This document shows positions 10,001-16,185 of a stretch of 57,118 nt of DNA, piece after piece. Source of the DNA: Bacteroidota bacterium (GTDB lineage Bacteria > Bacteroidota > Bacteroidia > Flavobacteriales > Schleiferiaceae); NCBI GenBank assembly GCA_003045865.1, contig PZPB01000010.1, positions 1 through 57,118 on the forward strand, in the 5' to 3' direction. Each line of letters begins with the position of its first letter. Positions within the stretch are counted from its first letter, which is position 1. The position numbers and the translations under genes were made by a program. A model generated the notes under the pieces. It was not told the origin of the DNA. It saw only the letters and a program-made list of their open reading frames with translations, and ran no database searches.

Positions 10001-12771
10001 GTCTAAGCTTTTCTTTAAACACCAGCAATTTTACTTGCGCCAACTTAGGAGCCAACACGGTGGTGTTAACAGTAAGCGACGCTAATGGAAATTCGGCCAG
10101 TCGCTCGGCTACGGTTACGGTGATCGATCAGATTGCGCCTAGCGTTGTTACGCAAAACATCAACCTTTATTTAGACGCCAGTGGTAATGCTCAAATTAGC
10201 AGCGCTGCGCTAGACGGAGGAAGCTCTGATAACTGTGCCATTAGTTCTGCCACTCTTAGTCAGAGTAACTTTGATTGCAGCGATTTGGGATCTAATACAG
10301 TAACCCTAACCATGCAAGATGCCTCGGGTAACTCCGCCAGCGCAACAGCAACGGTTACCGTTCTCGATACTATTAGTCCCACTATGGCAACAGCGCCAAT
10401 TAACCTCTACCTTAATGCCAGTGGCCAAGCAAGTATTACCGCCGCTGATATTAATGCCGGTAGCAGCGATAATTGCGCAATTAGTTCCTATAGCTTATCT
10501 AAGGTAAACTTTAGCTGTGCAGACATCGGGTCTAACACCGTTACGCTCACTGCCGTAGATGCCTCTAGCAATAGCAGCTCTATGACTGCCGTAGTAACGG
10601 TAATTGATACCGTGAGCCCTACCGCAGTAGCGCAAAACATTACGGTTAACCTAAATGCCAGTGGTAGCGCTAGTATTACCGCTAGTATGCTTTCCAGTGG
10701 TAGTAATGATGCATGTGGAATTGCTTCCCAATCGGTAAGCCCAACTACTTTCAGTTGTGCCGACTTAGGCGCAAATACGGTTATACTTACCATTACCGAT
10801 AATCATGGTAACAGTAGTACGGCAACTTCAACGGTTACTGTGCAAGACTTAATTGCGCCAACGGTATTAACCCAAAATAAAACGGTTTACCTAAACAGTA
10901 CAGGATCGGCCAGTGTGGTAGTTTCTGATATTGATAATGGCAGCAATGACAATTGTGCGATTCTAAGCTCTAGCTTAAACATCACAACTTTTGATTGCAA
11001 TGATATCGGTCAAAACTTAGTTAGCTTAAGTGCTACCGATGCTTCTGGTAATACCGGCGCAGCAGGTGCCATTGTTACCGTTCTGGATACAATCAGTCCT
11101 AGTATCAACAACTTGCCAGCAAATATTACCGCTTATTCGGTAGCCGGTCAGTGTGGAGCTACGGTAAACTGGACCGCCATTACGGGTAGCGATAACTGTT
11201 CTGTGTCTTCTGTGTCTACAAGCACATCTAGCGGAAGCTTCTTCCCTAAAGGATTAAGCACCGTTTCGGTAACGGTAAACGACGGCAGTGGCAATAGCAG
11301 CAGTAGTAGCTTTACCATTAATGTACTCGATACGATAGCCCCTGTTTTCACCAGCGCGGCGACCAACATCTCGGTTAGTCCTAATGCAGGATCTTGCGAT
11401 GCCACCGTTACTTGGACCGCCCCAACGGCGACCGATAATTGTTCGGCAGTAAGTTATACTTTCAGTCAGGCTTCCGGCTCAACCTTCCCAGTAGGTAATA
11501 CTACCGTGGTTGTTACGGCCACCGACGCTGATGGCAATAGCCGCAATACTAGCTTTGTAGTTAGTGTAAGCGATATTGTTGCGCCGAGCATCACTAATGT
11601 TCCCGCAAATATTACTCAAACTAACGATGCCGGCTCTTGTGATGCCGCAGTGAGCTTTGTGTTACCAACGGTTACCGACAATTGTACAGGTGCTACTTTA
11701 AGTAGTAGTCACGCAGTAGGGTCAGTATTCCCGGTAGGAACAACTACGGTAAACTTTACCGCTACCGATGGCGCAGGAAATACGAGTAGCGCAAGCTTTA
11801 CGGTTACGGTTACGGATAATGAAGCGCCTGTTGTGGTTAGCGTTCCTCCGAGCGACACCACGGGACAATGTGGTGCGGTGTATACCTATCCAATGCCAAC
11901 GGGTTCTGATAATTGTACTTCTTTGGTTACGGTGCGTCAAACCGCTGGATTACCAAGTGGTAGTGTTTTCCCTCCAGGAGCAACCGTAAACCAGTTTGAA
12001 CTAAGCGATGCCGCAGGTAACGTGACGCAAACTAGCTTTACCATTGTAATTATTCCGCAAGGTCAACCTCAATTACCAAGTTTATTGGAAATCTGTGAAA
12101 ACGATAATGCGGTAAACATCACTTTAGGTCAAACTATAGTTTGGTCGGGTAATGGCATTACCAATGGAGGTACCACCTTTAATCCTTCCTTTGCTGGCGT
12201 AGGTCGTCACTTGTTAAGTTATGTTTACACAGATGCGCAATCTTGCGATGTTAGCGGTTCGATAACGGTAACAGTATTACCGAAACCGCTTACTCCGGTG
12301 GTGAACAAAGTGGGTAGTACTACTTTAAGCACCGGTAATTACTTCACTTACCAATGGTACCGTGATGGTGTAGCTATAGCAGGGGCAAATGCTCAAAACT
12401 ATACGTACAACTTAAGCGGTAATTACCAAGTTGAAGTAAGCAATACAGTAGGCTGTTTTTCATACTCTAGCGGCTATGTGGTCGGCCAGAGTGGAGGCGG
12501 AATAGGTTTATTTGAATTAGACCTTTCCCAAATAGAAGTTTATCCTAACCCCAGTAATGGCCTCTTTAATATTGCCCTGAGCAAACCAGGCCAGGAAGAG
12601 TTAACAGTAAGCTTGTATAGTTTAGATGGCAGAAAGGTTTATGAAACAATGGATCGAACTGATGAAAACGGATTGCTCAAATTAGATGTAGGTCACTTAC
12701 CTACCGCTAATTATATGATCTATATTCGATCGAATGATCAGATAGAGGTTCGCAAAATTTTAATGAAGTAA
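1048..12771 (+). CDS. Giant multidomain T9SS-exported surface adhesin (3907 aa)
   Basis: This is a cell-surface or secreted adhesin exported by the Sec and type IX systems. Visible order: signal peptide (1-22, ending SFLSFGQ); MAM-like jelly-roll segments beginning with 'DFE/DFD' motifs (near 25, 540, 800, 1070 and 1355); four fibronectin type III domains (starting near 187, 426, 711 and 972, each with ATLWDIEYG- and YEFYVRADCGG-like strands); a CARDB-like domain (about 1248-1350); two SprB repeats (about 1517-1665, with GGVSPYTFEW and GGTSPYTFAWS); 21 tandem 80-residue repeats (1666-3346); four HYR domains (3347 to about 3670); an Ig-like segment (YQWYRDGVAIAGA); and a type A T9SS sorting domain (about 3830-3907, VYPNPSNGLFNI ... 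ENGLLKLDVGHLP). The ATG choice fits the signal peptide. The next gene starts 22 bp downstream, so the two are probably cotranscribed. Family-level function (adhesion, gliding or biofilm) is inferred; the ligand is unknown. Confidence 0.93.
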   Translation: MKRTRYLFLLLFLGLSFLSFGQLSEDFEGTFTPTDWIMTAGSGSWTQDNGEADHTSGSGFYADYDCYNISGNSPAYLQTPKLVVSATDKTFSFWYNYYLVSGTWGNTAELYVDVSSNDGVTWTSGTTNYISGQHGTGWNQISIDLSSFEGQDFTGSNVLIRFKAISDYGSYNIAIDDVAGPAVFVPTCLAPNALGASNITTSGADLTWTETGTATLWDIEYGATSFTLGTGTTLSGLTANPYSLTGLSSFMDYEFYVRADCGGSGTSSWSGPFSFKTAYACPPNAVCGTYTSGDISSDRSFTSIPGTSSCPATLSLTIPSGDWIDSVDVYYEMTTASDGWMSEQRSWLYSPTTGQGEGSLISGSGNAGGTLSYSRDGLSFANTGVGTVDFEMHAGRTYGGSGCGTTYNYVADGTWRVVAYHSTAPACTPPNNLSASNITATSTDLGWTSTGSETQWDIEYGLAPFAQGSGTMVSGTTTNPYSLTGLSANMQYEFYVRADCGGSISSWAGPYSFTTPCALSNPITVPYVQDFESINGTLTGDGVVSCNTTANWNFNTGDQTAGRVRWGTDAVTAIGGSGAITLDRNPSGTDVVNNLILTLNMSSYTVNTDLELLFDYMDHGDELQANDSVWIRGSSSDTWVGVYALVPNIRTNGVSTSVGPLDIDDLLSAAGQTVSSTFQVRFGQEDNFPATSATASDGITFDDVTVRTTPSCLAPSLLNATNLTESGADLEWTENGTATLWDIEYGSAGFTQGAGITISGATTNPYSLSGLAAQTPYEFYVRANCGGSTSFWAGPYSFTTPCASVTSFPYTQDFDASTSTPTCWSQDPGNAEDWTFGSSGMTYGAASDHTGGGNFARIDDSSPHGAIPAILESVPFDLNTLSVPRLVFWYQNRNTSTLGGTSQLHIDVYDGSTWNSSVLSVISNINTWTKYTIDLSAYKSTNSIIRFRAIEDPSGFYSDPSLDDITIEETPSCIAPSGLAAANITTSALDLSWTENGAATNWLIEYVSPGNGVGTGTVVGASSNPYNLSGLSQNTSYDIYLRSFCSVGDSSAWVGPISITTLCAAVSTFPYSQNFDAISPNNGTISCSTTNLLGDCWSNESTNDDSDWIPRSNPTGSSSTGPSSDHTGGGNYLFVESSTCYNKVSTLYSVEFDFTTNTAPRISFWNHMYGTDIGSLDLSYSIDNGATWSASVFNKSGDQGDAWQQDGALILALAGESSVIFRFQATTGLNFRSDIAIDDIVVDQAPMNEVGVTAVTISGDGCGTNQAVTIDISNFGAATQTSLPVAYELNGVTTSATWTGSLAAGASTQYTFTSLFDASAAGSYSIKAYTALATDADNTNDTSTTTVVTPASYATDYRVDFESGLAADWTSDGSTTTGHNAPSTVLSRNLWSSTRSFVTTSARIDNISAGDVFRFAYRYSNYSAGTVGTSLGAGDSLKVLISTDCGVNFSTLDKIHSGNHITSADMRLMEYDLSAYAGQKIVIRFAAEWGTGDYYLDLDEVYVGTPLSSNTLVSSNYNGAQISCKGSSDGQAVAQAAGGVSPYTFEWDASAGSQLNDTASALSAGKHYVTITDAQGYTIKDSITLTEPDTLALGIGTSKPTCAQNFDGAINLTVSGGTSPYTFAWSDDAAVSTEDRTAIDTGSYMVTITDANGCTYVETINLVIEDTISPIAIAQNINAYLDASGNVGISAADLDNGSTDACGIASYNLSKSSFTCADEGPNTVILTVTDVNSNQSTATATVTVIDTVSPLANCQNISVYLDGSGNASITAGDIDNSSTDNCSISSRSLSTTSFTCADEGVNLVSLTITDQAGNSSVCQANVTVIDSTSPVANCQNINIYLDGAGNASITASDLDGGSNDNCSVASFVASKTSFTCADLGVNTVILTVTDQAGNSSTCSATVTVSDTTAPAASCQNINAYLDGSGSVTISDADVDNGSTDNCSISTSALSQTVFTCADEGPNAVVLSITDPAGNTSTCVATVTVIDTVSPTASCQNINAYLDGSGAVSITPADINNGSSDNCTIASIDLDKANFTCADEGVNTVTLTIMDQAGNSSSCSATVTVIDTISPIASSRNLSVYLDGSGLASISTSDLDNGSSDNCTISSLTLSEYNFNCSDEGLEPVILTVTDQAGNASTSVSMVTVIDTISPTLSTQNINVYLDANGAASITTADVDNGTSDNCTLQSTTISKSSFGCSDLGPNSIVFTATDQAGNASNTNLTVTVIDTVSPTISTKAYTAYLDASGSATIEVINVSSGTSNACSIDTVFLDKYTFNCSDVGLNTVTVTAQTTGGSASNTATATVTVVDTISPAVSTQSLIVYLNSAGLGSITTTQVNNGSSDACGISSYALSQSNFDCSNLGANTVTLSVTDINGNTGTNTAIIDVRDTIKPVAKSRDVTVYLDNSGKATITPTMINNGSTDNCGITPSLSKSSYSCADEGLNQEYLLITDADGNVDSVDFLITVLDTISPSLITRDITVQLGATGLVSISANQLDSASSDNCSNLLFFNVNKSSFNCSDLGINTVMVTATDVQGNSTTKMALVTVEDNIAPTMQTQSATIYLDASGAAMLSTALVNNGSSDNCQIDSMWLSKSSFNCSNLGSNSVQLFARDASGNQNSSSVSVTVLDTISPTASAQAVNAYLNASGSVSVLASALNNGSSDNCGLSTYSLNTNSFTCSEVGANNAVFTATDASGNSSSTMVVINVLDTISPTARAKNFSVSLDASGNATISSSDINDGSSDACGISTLALSQSSFTCADIGANTISLLVTDNNGNTSTASATLTVTDNIAPNAMAQNLSLYLDASGAATISASQIDNGSSDNCAIATMSLSQTSFACGDIGNNVVILTVTDADGNASTATSVVNVIDTVSPMVSAQAITVYLNASGSATISASDLNNASTDNCAIASYSISKSSFDCSNVGANNVTLTAMDASGNSSSSSAVVTVMDTISPNVLSTNFTLSLDASGNASITPSDIDNGSSDACGGLSFSLNTSNFTCANLGANTVVLTVSDANGNSASRSATVTVIDQIAPSVVTQNINLYLDASGNAQISSAALDGGSSDNCAISSATLSQSNFDCSDLGSNTVTLTMQDASGNSASATATVTVLDTISPTMATAPINLYLNASGQASITAADINAGSSDNCAISSYSLSKVNFSCADIGSNTVTLTAVDASSNSSSMTAVVTVIDTVSPTAVAQNITVNLNASGSASITASMLSSGSNDACGIASQSVSPTTFSCADLGANTVILTITDNHGNSSTATSTVTVQDLIAPTVLTQNKTVYLNSTGSASVVVSDIDNGSNDNCAILSSSLNITTFDCNDIGQNLVSLSATDASGNTGAAGAIVTVLDTISPSINNLPANITAYSVAGQCGATVNWTAITGSDNCSVSSVSTSTSSGSFFPKGLSTVSVTVNDGSGNSSSSSFTINVLDTIAPVFTSAATNISVSPNAGSCDATVTWTAPTATDNCSAVSYTFSQASGSTFPVGNTTVVVTATDADGNSRNTSFVVSVSDIVAPSITNVPANITQTNDAGSCDAAVSFVLPTVTDNCTGATLSSSHAVGSVFPVGTTTVNFTATDGAGNTSSASFTVTVTDNEAPVVVSVPPSDTTGQCGAVYTYPMPTGSDNCTSLVTVRQTAGLPSGSVFPPGATVNQFELSDAAGNVTQTSFTIVIIPQGQPQLPSLLEICENDNAVNITLGQTIVWSGNGITNGGTTFNPSFAGVGRHLLSYVYTDAQSCDVSGSITVTVLPKPLTPVVNKVGSTTLSTGNYFTYQWYRDGVAIAGANAQNYTYNLSGNYQVEVSNTVGCFSYSSGYVVGQSGGGIGLFELDLSQIEVYPNPSNGLFNIALSKPGQEELTVSLYSLDGRKVYETMDRTDENGLLKLDVGHLPTANYMIYIRSNDQIEVRKILMK
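6043..11085 (+). repeat. 21 tandem ~240-bp coding repeats inside the adhesin
   Basis: I count 21 consecutive units, each opening with a DT(I/V)SP-like linker, followed by QNI-x-x-YLD-x-SG, DNGSSDNC, F-x-C-x-D-x-G-x-NTV-x-LTVTD and GNSSTATVTV. The total of 5043 bp gives 80.05 codons per unit. The units resemble HYR/Ig-like domains but keep a cysteine pair (DNC ... FxC) in every copy. They differ clearly from each other at DNA level, so this is an old, diverged array rather than a fresh expansion. Units 2 to 5 carry two additional cysteines. Confidence 0.9.
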
Positions 12772-12793
12772 TAAACCTTAAAGAAAAAGCATC

Positions 12794-14032
12794 ATGATTT
12801 ATAATAGAATTTACAGCACTTTAAGTTTAGTTCTCCTCATATGTTTAGGTCTCTCCGCTCAGCAAAGTGCTGAGCAGGGAGCACCTATTATTCCAACCAA
12901 AGGAGATATGCGCGGCTGGAGTATTGGTGTACGAGGCTTGTGGCTTTACGACTTGGAATCGACTCTATACGATGCCGGCTTTAGCGAAGACCCTCGTGGC
13001 CTGAATGGTACCAATACCAGTTTCGATTTGGGTATTGATCTGTATGTAGAAAAGCAGTTTACCCCTTTTATGGGTTTACAAGCGGGTTGGCGTACCGGTG
13101 GCTTAACCGGCGCCACCACCACCGAGTATTACAGCAATAGCATGTCAGAGTTTCGCTTAGGTTTAAATCTAATTTGGAGTAATCTCGACCCCAATCACGT
13201 GCACAGTAAATGGAACTTTTACAACAACGTTGGCTTTTCCTTGGGTAGCTTTGAAGCTGATCGTTTTTTGGTTTTTGATGGTTCGGCAAACGGCAGTACT
13301 AACGATAGCTACTGGGGGATTAATATGGGGGGCGGTATCATGTACGAGCTAGCCGCTTCGTGGCGACTCGAGTTACAAGCCGACTATAATGTAGTTCGGA
13401 ACGATGGTTTCGATGGCTTTAATTACGCCACTGGCTGGGATCCTTATTTGTCAGTAGGCCTCGGTGTTGCTTATACTTTTGGAAGCACAGAGAAGCCCGC
13501 TATGTACGCTGGAAACTACTTCGAAGTGCCTTATTCAGATTTAGCCAATGCCAAAGCACGTCTTTCGGAACTCGAGGGTCGAGTAGGAAACTTAGAAGCG
13601 GATCAATCGCGCACTAAGCAAAATTTAGAGCAAGGTTTAGCAGAAGCGGCAAAACGCGACAAAGATCTTAGCGATACGGATAACGAAATGAAGGATCGTC
13701 TCACAAAATTAGAGGCCAAACCCGATTTAATGTCGCAGCCCGCGAAAGCTATTGTGTTCTTTGAATTCGATTCGGCAGTATTGAGCAAGGAGGCTAAAAA
13801 GGCCCTTCTTAAAGCCCTTTCGGGAAATAAAGCCCCGGTAGTTCTTACCGCTTACGCCGATGCGATTGGCAGCGAAGAGTATAATAAGAAACTTAAGGAC
13901 GAGCGTGCCGAGGCAGTGAAGGCCTTCTTAATTGAAAATCTAAGCTACACGGAGTCTATGATTGGTATTAAAGACGCCCCCGAAAACAGTCAGAAAGAAA
14001 ACTTCCTCGCTCGCAGAGTGGAGTTGAGGTAG
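12794..14032 (+). CDS. OmpA-family outer membrane protein with N-terminal barrel and coiled coil
   Basis: The product (412 aa) has a signal peptide (ending LICLGLSAQ), an N-terminal outer-membrane beta-barrel (about 40-235: alternating aromatic strands such as SIGVRGLWLYDLES, WRLELQADYNVV and YLSVGLGVAYTFG), a heptad-rich coiled coil (about 250-310, LSELEGRVGNLEADQ) and an OmpA-like C-terminal domain (from about 318, VFFEFDSAVLSKEAKKAL ... YNKKLKDERAEAVKAFL ... ARRVELR). The usual GHTD signature is replaced by AYADAIGS and the NRRVE signature by ARRVE, so peptidoglycan binding may be altered, although the Asp and Arg positions are kept. It lies 22 bp after the giant adhesin gene and is followed by a strong terminator. 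It may anchor or assist the adhesin at the cell surface; that partnership is inferred from position only. Confidence 0.85.
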   Translation: MIYNRIYSTLSLVLLICLGLSAQQSAEQGAPIIPTKGDMRGWSIGVRGLWLYDLESTLYDAGFSEDPRGLNGTNTSFDLGIDLYVEKQFTPFMGLQAGWRTGGLTGATTTEYYSNSMSEFRLGLNLIWSNLDPNHVHSKWNFYNNVGFSLGSFEADRFLVFDGSANGSTNDSYWGINMGGGIMYELAASWRLELQADYNVVRNDGFDGFNYATGWDPYLSVGLGVAYTFGSTEKPAMYAGNYFEVPYSDLANAKARLSELEGRVGNLEADQSRTKQNLEQGLAEAAKRDKDLSDTDNEMKDRLTKLEAKPDLMSQPAKAIVFFEFDSAVLSKEAKKALLKALSGNKAPVVLTAYADAIGSEEYNKKLKDERAEAVKAFLIENLSYTESMIGIKDAPENSQKENFLARRVELR

Positions 14033-14039
14033 AGTGGAT

Positions 14040-14074
14040 AGTACTAAGTACTCAGTACAAAGTATTTAGTACAA
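14040..14074. repeat. Heptanucleotide tandem repeat, 5 copies of AGTACnn
   Basis: AGTAC (once AGTAT) recurs at 14040, 14047, 14054, 14061 and 14068, that is every 7 bp exactly, directly after the stop codon of the OmpA-family gene. The unit reads AGTACTA/AGTACTC/AGTACAA. It is intergenic and not part of the terminator that follows. Confidence 0.75.
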
Positions 14075-14110
14075 TGTGCGTCTCTTTTTAAACATTTAGT
14101 TTATTTATAA

Positions 14111-14145
14111 TCTCTAGTGCTTTTTTAGCGCTAGAGATTTTTTTG
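14111..14145 (+). terminator. Rho-independent terminator after the adhesin/OmpA operon
   Basis: The stem ATCTCTAGTGC pairs with GCGCTAGAGAT across a T-rich loop (one G-T pair) and is followed by seven T residues. It lies 78 bp after the OmpA-family stop codon and reads in the same direction. Confidence 0.85.
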
Positions 14146-14202
14146 CTTCAGGCGAATCCTTTTTTGTCTGAAAGGAGTATTCTCCTAAACCAATATCCAT
14201 AG

Positions 14203-14242
14203 CCACGGGATTTATCCCGTGGTGCCATGCGATTTATTGCGT
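14203..14242. repeat. Pair of REP-like hairpins sharing a TTTA loop
   Basis: Two short palindromes follow each other. CCACGGGA-TTTA-TCCCGTGG (14203-14222) is perfect. ATGCGA-TTTA-TTGCGT (14227-14242) pairs with two G-T wobbles. The same loop, similar stems and 4-bp spacing are typical of REP elements mobilised by RAYT-type (TnpA_REP) transposases. No such transposase gene is in the window. A third small hairpin, AGGAG-TATT-CTCCT, lies at 14173-14186. Confidence 0.55.
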
Positions 14243-14351
14243 CTGACCAGCAATTATCGATTAACCAAATATTTACTGAATACACAAAATTTGCAGATGC
14301 TCCTTCGTATTCTGGGGCAAGGGGCAGAGAGAAATAAAACTACCGAAAACA

Positions 14352-14382
14352 AAAAAGCCGATAACTTTCGTTACCGGCTTTT
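14352..14382 (-). terminator. Terminator of the tRNA-Asn transcript
   Basis: On the minus strand, directly after the tRNA, AAAGCCGGTAAC-GAAA-GTTATCGGCTTT forms a nearly perfect 12-bp stem with a GAAA tetraloop, followed by a T run. Confidence 0.85.
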
Positions 14383-14383
14383 G

Positions 14384-14457
14384 CGCTCCCTCTTGGGCTC
14401 GAACCAAGGACCCTCTGATTAACAGTCAGATGCTCTAACCAGCTGAGCTAAGGAAGC
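14384..14457 (-). tRNA. tRNA-Asn (anticodon GTT)
   Basis: The minus strand folds as a complete cloverleaf of 74 nt. Acceptor arms are GCTTCCT and AGGGAGC (one T-G pair). The D-arm is AGCTCAGCTGGTTAGAGC. The anticodon stem is ATCTGACTGTTAATCAGAG with loop CTGTTAA and anticodon GTT. The T-arm contains GGTTCGAGCCC. The discriminator base is G and CCA is not encoded. It is followed at once by a terminator hairpin and is divergent from the PfkB kinase gene. Confidence 0.95.
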
Positions 14458-14483
14458 ATTGTATTTCCCTCAAAAAGGGGCTG

Positions 14484-14514
14484 CAATATTAGTACCTTTC
14501 TTTAAAATAAACAA
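14484..14514 (-). promoter_or_regulatory. Probable promoter of tRNA-Asn
   Basis: Reading leftwards, TTG (14514-14512), 20 nt, then TAATATTG (14491-14484) approximate the Bacteroidota consensus TTG-N19-TAnnTTTG with one mismatch in the -7 box. It ends 26 bp before the mature tRNA 5' end. Confidence 0.45.
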
Positions 14515-14543
14515 TCTTTGCTGAAAATATTTTAGCATAAATA

Positions 14544-15473
14544 ATGAGTTTATTAATTGTAGGCACAGTAGCCTTCGACGAGCTAATCACTCCTTGGGGC
14601 GAATCAGGTAGAATTATCGGAGGATCAGCAACTTATGCTTCGCTCTCAGCAGCGAACTTTAAAAATGATATTTCCATCGTATCCATCATTGGCGAGGATT
14701 TTCCCGAAGCCAAACTAGAGTTGATGCGTAAAAAAGGCATCGACACGAGCGGAATTAAGCGAGTGGAGGGTGGGAAAACCTTCTTTTGGAAGGGAAAATA
14801 CCACCAAGACATGAACACACGCGACTCTTTAGAGACCGAATTAAATGTATTGGCCGACTTTGATCCCATCTTACCGGAAAAGGCAAAAGATGCGGAATAC
14901 CTTATGTTAGGTAACCTAACTCCGGCCGTACAAATGACAGTACTAAAGCAAATGAAGCAGCGTCCCAAATTGGTTATCATGGATACCATGAACTTTTGGA
15001 TGGACATAGCTATGCCGGAGTTGAAAGAGGTTTTAAAAAAAGTGGACCTTCTTACTATAAACGATGAAGAAGCGCGCCAGCTTAGTGGGGAGCAATCCTT
15101 AATGAAGGCCGCTCGCAAAATCTTTACCATGGGCCCGAAATACCTTATTATTAAAAAAGGAGAACACGGTGCAATGCTCTTTCATGGAGAACAGAAATTC
15201 TTTTGCCCCGCTTTGCCTCTCGAGGAAGTATTTGACCCAACTGGTGCAGGCGATACATTTGCGGGTGGTTTTATCGGACAAATCGTGCGCGAAGATGATA
15301 TCTCTTTTGAAAATATGAAACGCGGCGTAATTTACGGTTCGGCGATGGCTTCTTTTTGTGTAGAGAAATTCGGTACCGAAAAACTGCTCGACGTTAGCGC
15401 CAAAGACATTCATAAAAGGGTTATGCAATTTGTTGACTTGGTGGACTTCAACATTAATTTGAAGAATAATTAG
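14544..15473 (+). CDS. PfkB-family carbohydrate/nucleoside kinase
   Basis: This 309-residue protein belongs to the ribokinase/PfkB fold, which phosphorylates sugars or nucleosides with ATP. The N-terminal substrate-side signature is GGSATYASLSAANF (about 27-40). The C-terminal PfkB signature DPTGAGDTFAGGFIG (about 231-245) contains the catalytic Asp in GAGD with the anion-hole glycines. Length is normal for the family. The sugar specificity cannot be read from sequence; adenosine- or fructose-type kinases are both possible. It is flanked by the divergent tRNA-Asn gene and its own terminator, so it is probably monocistronic. Confidence 0.9.
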   Translation: MSLLIVGTVAFDELITPWGESGRIIGGSATYASLSAANFKNDISIVSIIGEDFPEAKLELMRKKGIDTSGIKRVEGGKTFFWKGKYHQDMNTRDSLETELNVLADFDPILPEKAKDAEYLMLGNLTPAVQMTVLKQMKQRPKLVIMDTMNFWMDIAMPELKEVLKKVDLLTINDEEARQLSGEQSLMKAARKIFTMGPKYLIIKKGEHGAMLFHGEQKFFCPALPLEEVFDPTGAGDTFAGGFIGQIVREDDISFENMKRGVIYGSAMASFCVEKFGTEKLLDVSAKDIHKRVMQFVDLVDFNINLKNN

Positions 15474-15498
15474 CAATAACCCAACTTACTAATTAAGG

Positions 15499-15539
15499 AA
15501 AGCGTCATCATCCCACAGAGTGGGGGTGGCGCTTTTTTT
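15499..15539 (+). terminator. Terminator after the PfkB kinase gene
   Basis: AAAGCG-TCATCATCCCAC-AGA-GTGGGGGTGG-CGCTTT forms a long hairpin with small internal bulges, followed by a T run; it lies 25 bp after the kinase stop codon. Confidence 0.8.
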
Positions 15540-15621
15540 AGTTGAAAAATTAAAGGAAGAATTCTTTACTCTTGCATAGAAACCCTTGTATTTAGTACTT
15601 TGGTGCTTTGTAATTAGCAGA

Positions 15622-16185
15622 ATGAATATAGACCCCCAACTTATAGAAGCTTGTAAGCGTGAAGAGCGTAAGGCCCAGTTTGAGCTATATAGGTTGTGCT
15701 ATGGAATTTTAATGTCGGTTTGCTTTCGCTATGAACGCAATAAAGAAGATGCGGAGTTTTTACTAAACAAGGCTTTCTTGAAGATTTTAAAAAATCTGGA
15801 ATCCTATGCGGATACGGTTCCCTTTGAAGCGTGGATAAGAAGGATCACGATTAACACAGCCATCGACGAGTATCGTAAAAACCAACGCTCTAAAATTGAC
15901 TATGTAGAAGAGCCCATGCAGCTAGCAGGGCTTACAGAAATGGATTATAACGAGGCGGATAAGAATTTTGATGCTGAAGAATTACTGGCCTTGGTGCGCA
16001 AACTACCGCCGGCTAGTCAAAAGGTTTTTAACCTGTATATTATTGATGGCTATAACCACAAGGAAATAGCTGAACAATTAGGGATGAGTGAAGGTACCAG
16101 TAAATGGCACCTCAGCAGCGCTAGAAAGAAGCTGCAAGAGATGATGAAAAAGATTATTAATAACGTTGCTGTATTTCTGTTATGA
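15622..16185 (+). CDS. ECF-type RNA polymerase sigma factor
   Basis: The product (187 aa from the ATG at 15622) is an extracytoplasmic-function sigma factor. Region 2 spans about residues 20-85 (FELYRLCYGILMSVCFRY ... AFLKILKNLESY ... FEAWIRRITINTAIDEYR). Region 4 spans about 120-175 (LPPASQKVFNLYIIDGYNHK, then EIAEQLGMSEGTSKWHLSSA with the HTH). An upstream in-frame TTG at 15586 would add 12 residues that do not fit the family, so I chose the ATG. The stop codon overlaps the next start as ATGA, so translation of sigma and regulator is probably coupled. By context it should be held inactive by the downstream membrane protein and may drive its own operon. Confidence 0.92.
   Translation: MNIDPQLIEACKREERKAQFELYRLCYGILMSVCFRYERNKEDAEFLLNKAFLKILKNLESYADTVPFEAWIRRITINTAIDEYRKNQRSKIDYVEEPMQLAGLTEMDYNEADKNFDAEELLALVRKLPPASQKVFNLYIIDGYNHKEIAEQLGMSEGTSKWHLSSARKKLQEMMKKIINNVAVFLL

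Noticed and set aside
10488-10793. Series of minus-strand frames of 60-100 codons within the adhesin repeats
   Set aside because: They recur with the repeat period as antisense shadows of the TVTVxDTxSP coding pattern.
6043-11085. Regular repeats as a CRISPR array
   Set aside because: The 240-bp period is coding, in frame and diverged; there are no short identical repeats with unique spacers and no cas genes.
14219-14422. 67-codon plus-strand reading frame
   Set aside because: It runs through a REP-like hairpin, the tRNA-Asn terminator and the tRNA gene itself on the other strand; no protein-like composition.
14633-15130. 165-codon minus-strand reading frame inside the PfkB kinase gene
   Set aside because: Fully antisense to a well-supported kinase with all motifs; no homology-like features.
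15586-15621. TTG start adding 12 residues to the ECF sigma factor
   Set aside because: The added residues (MYLVLWCFVISR) do not resemble sigma N-termini and the interval overlaps likely promoter sequence.
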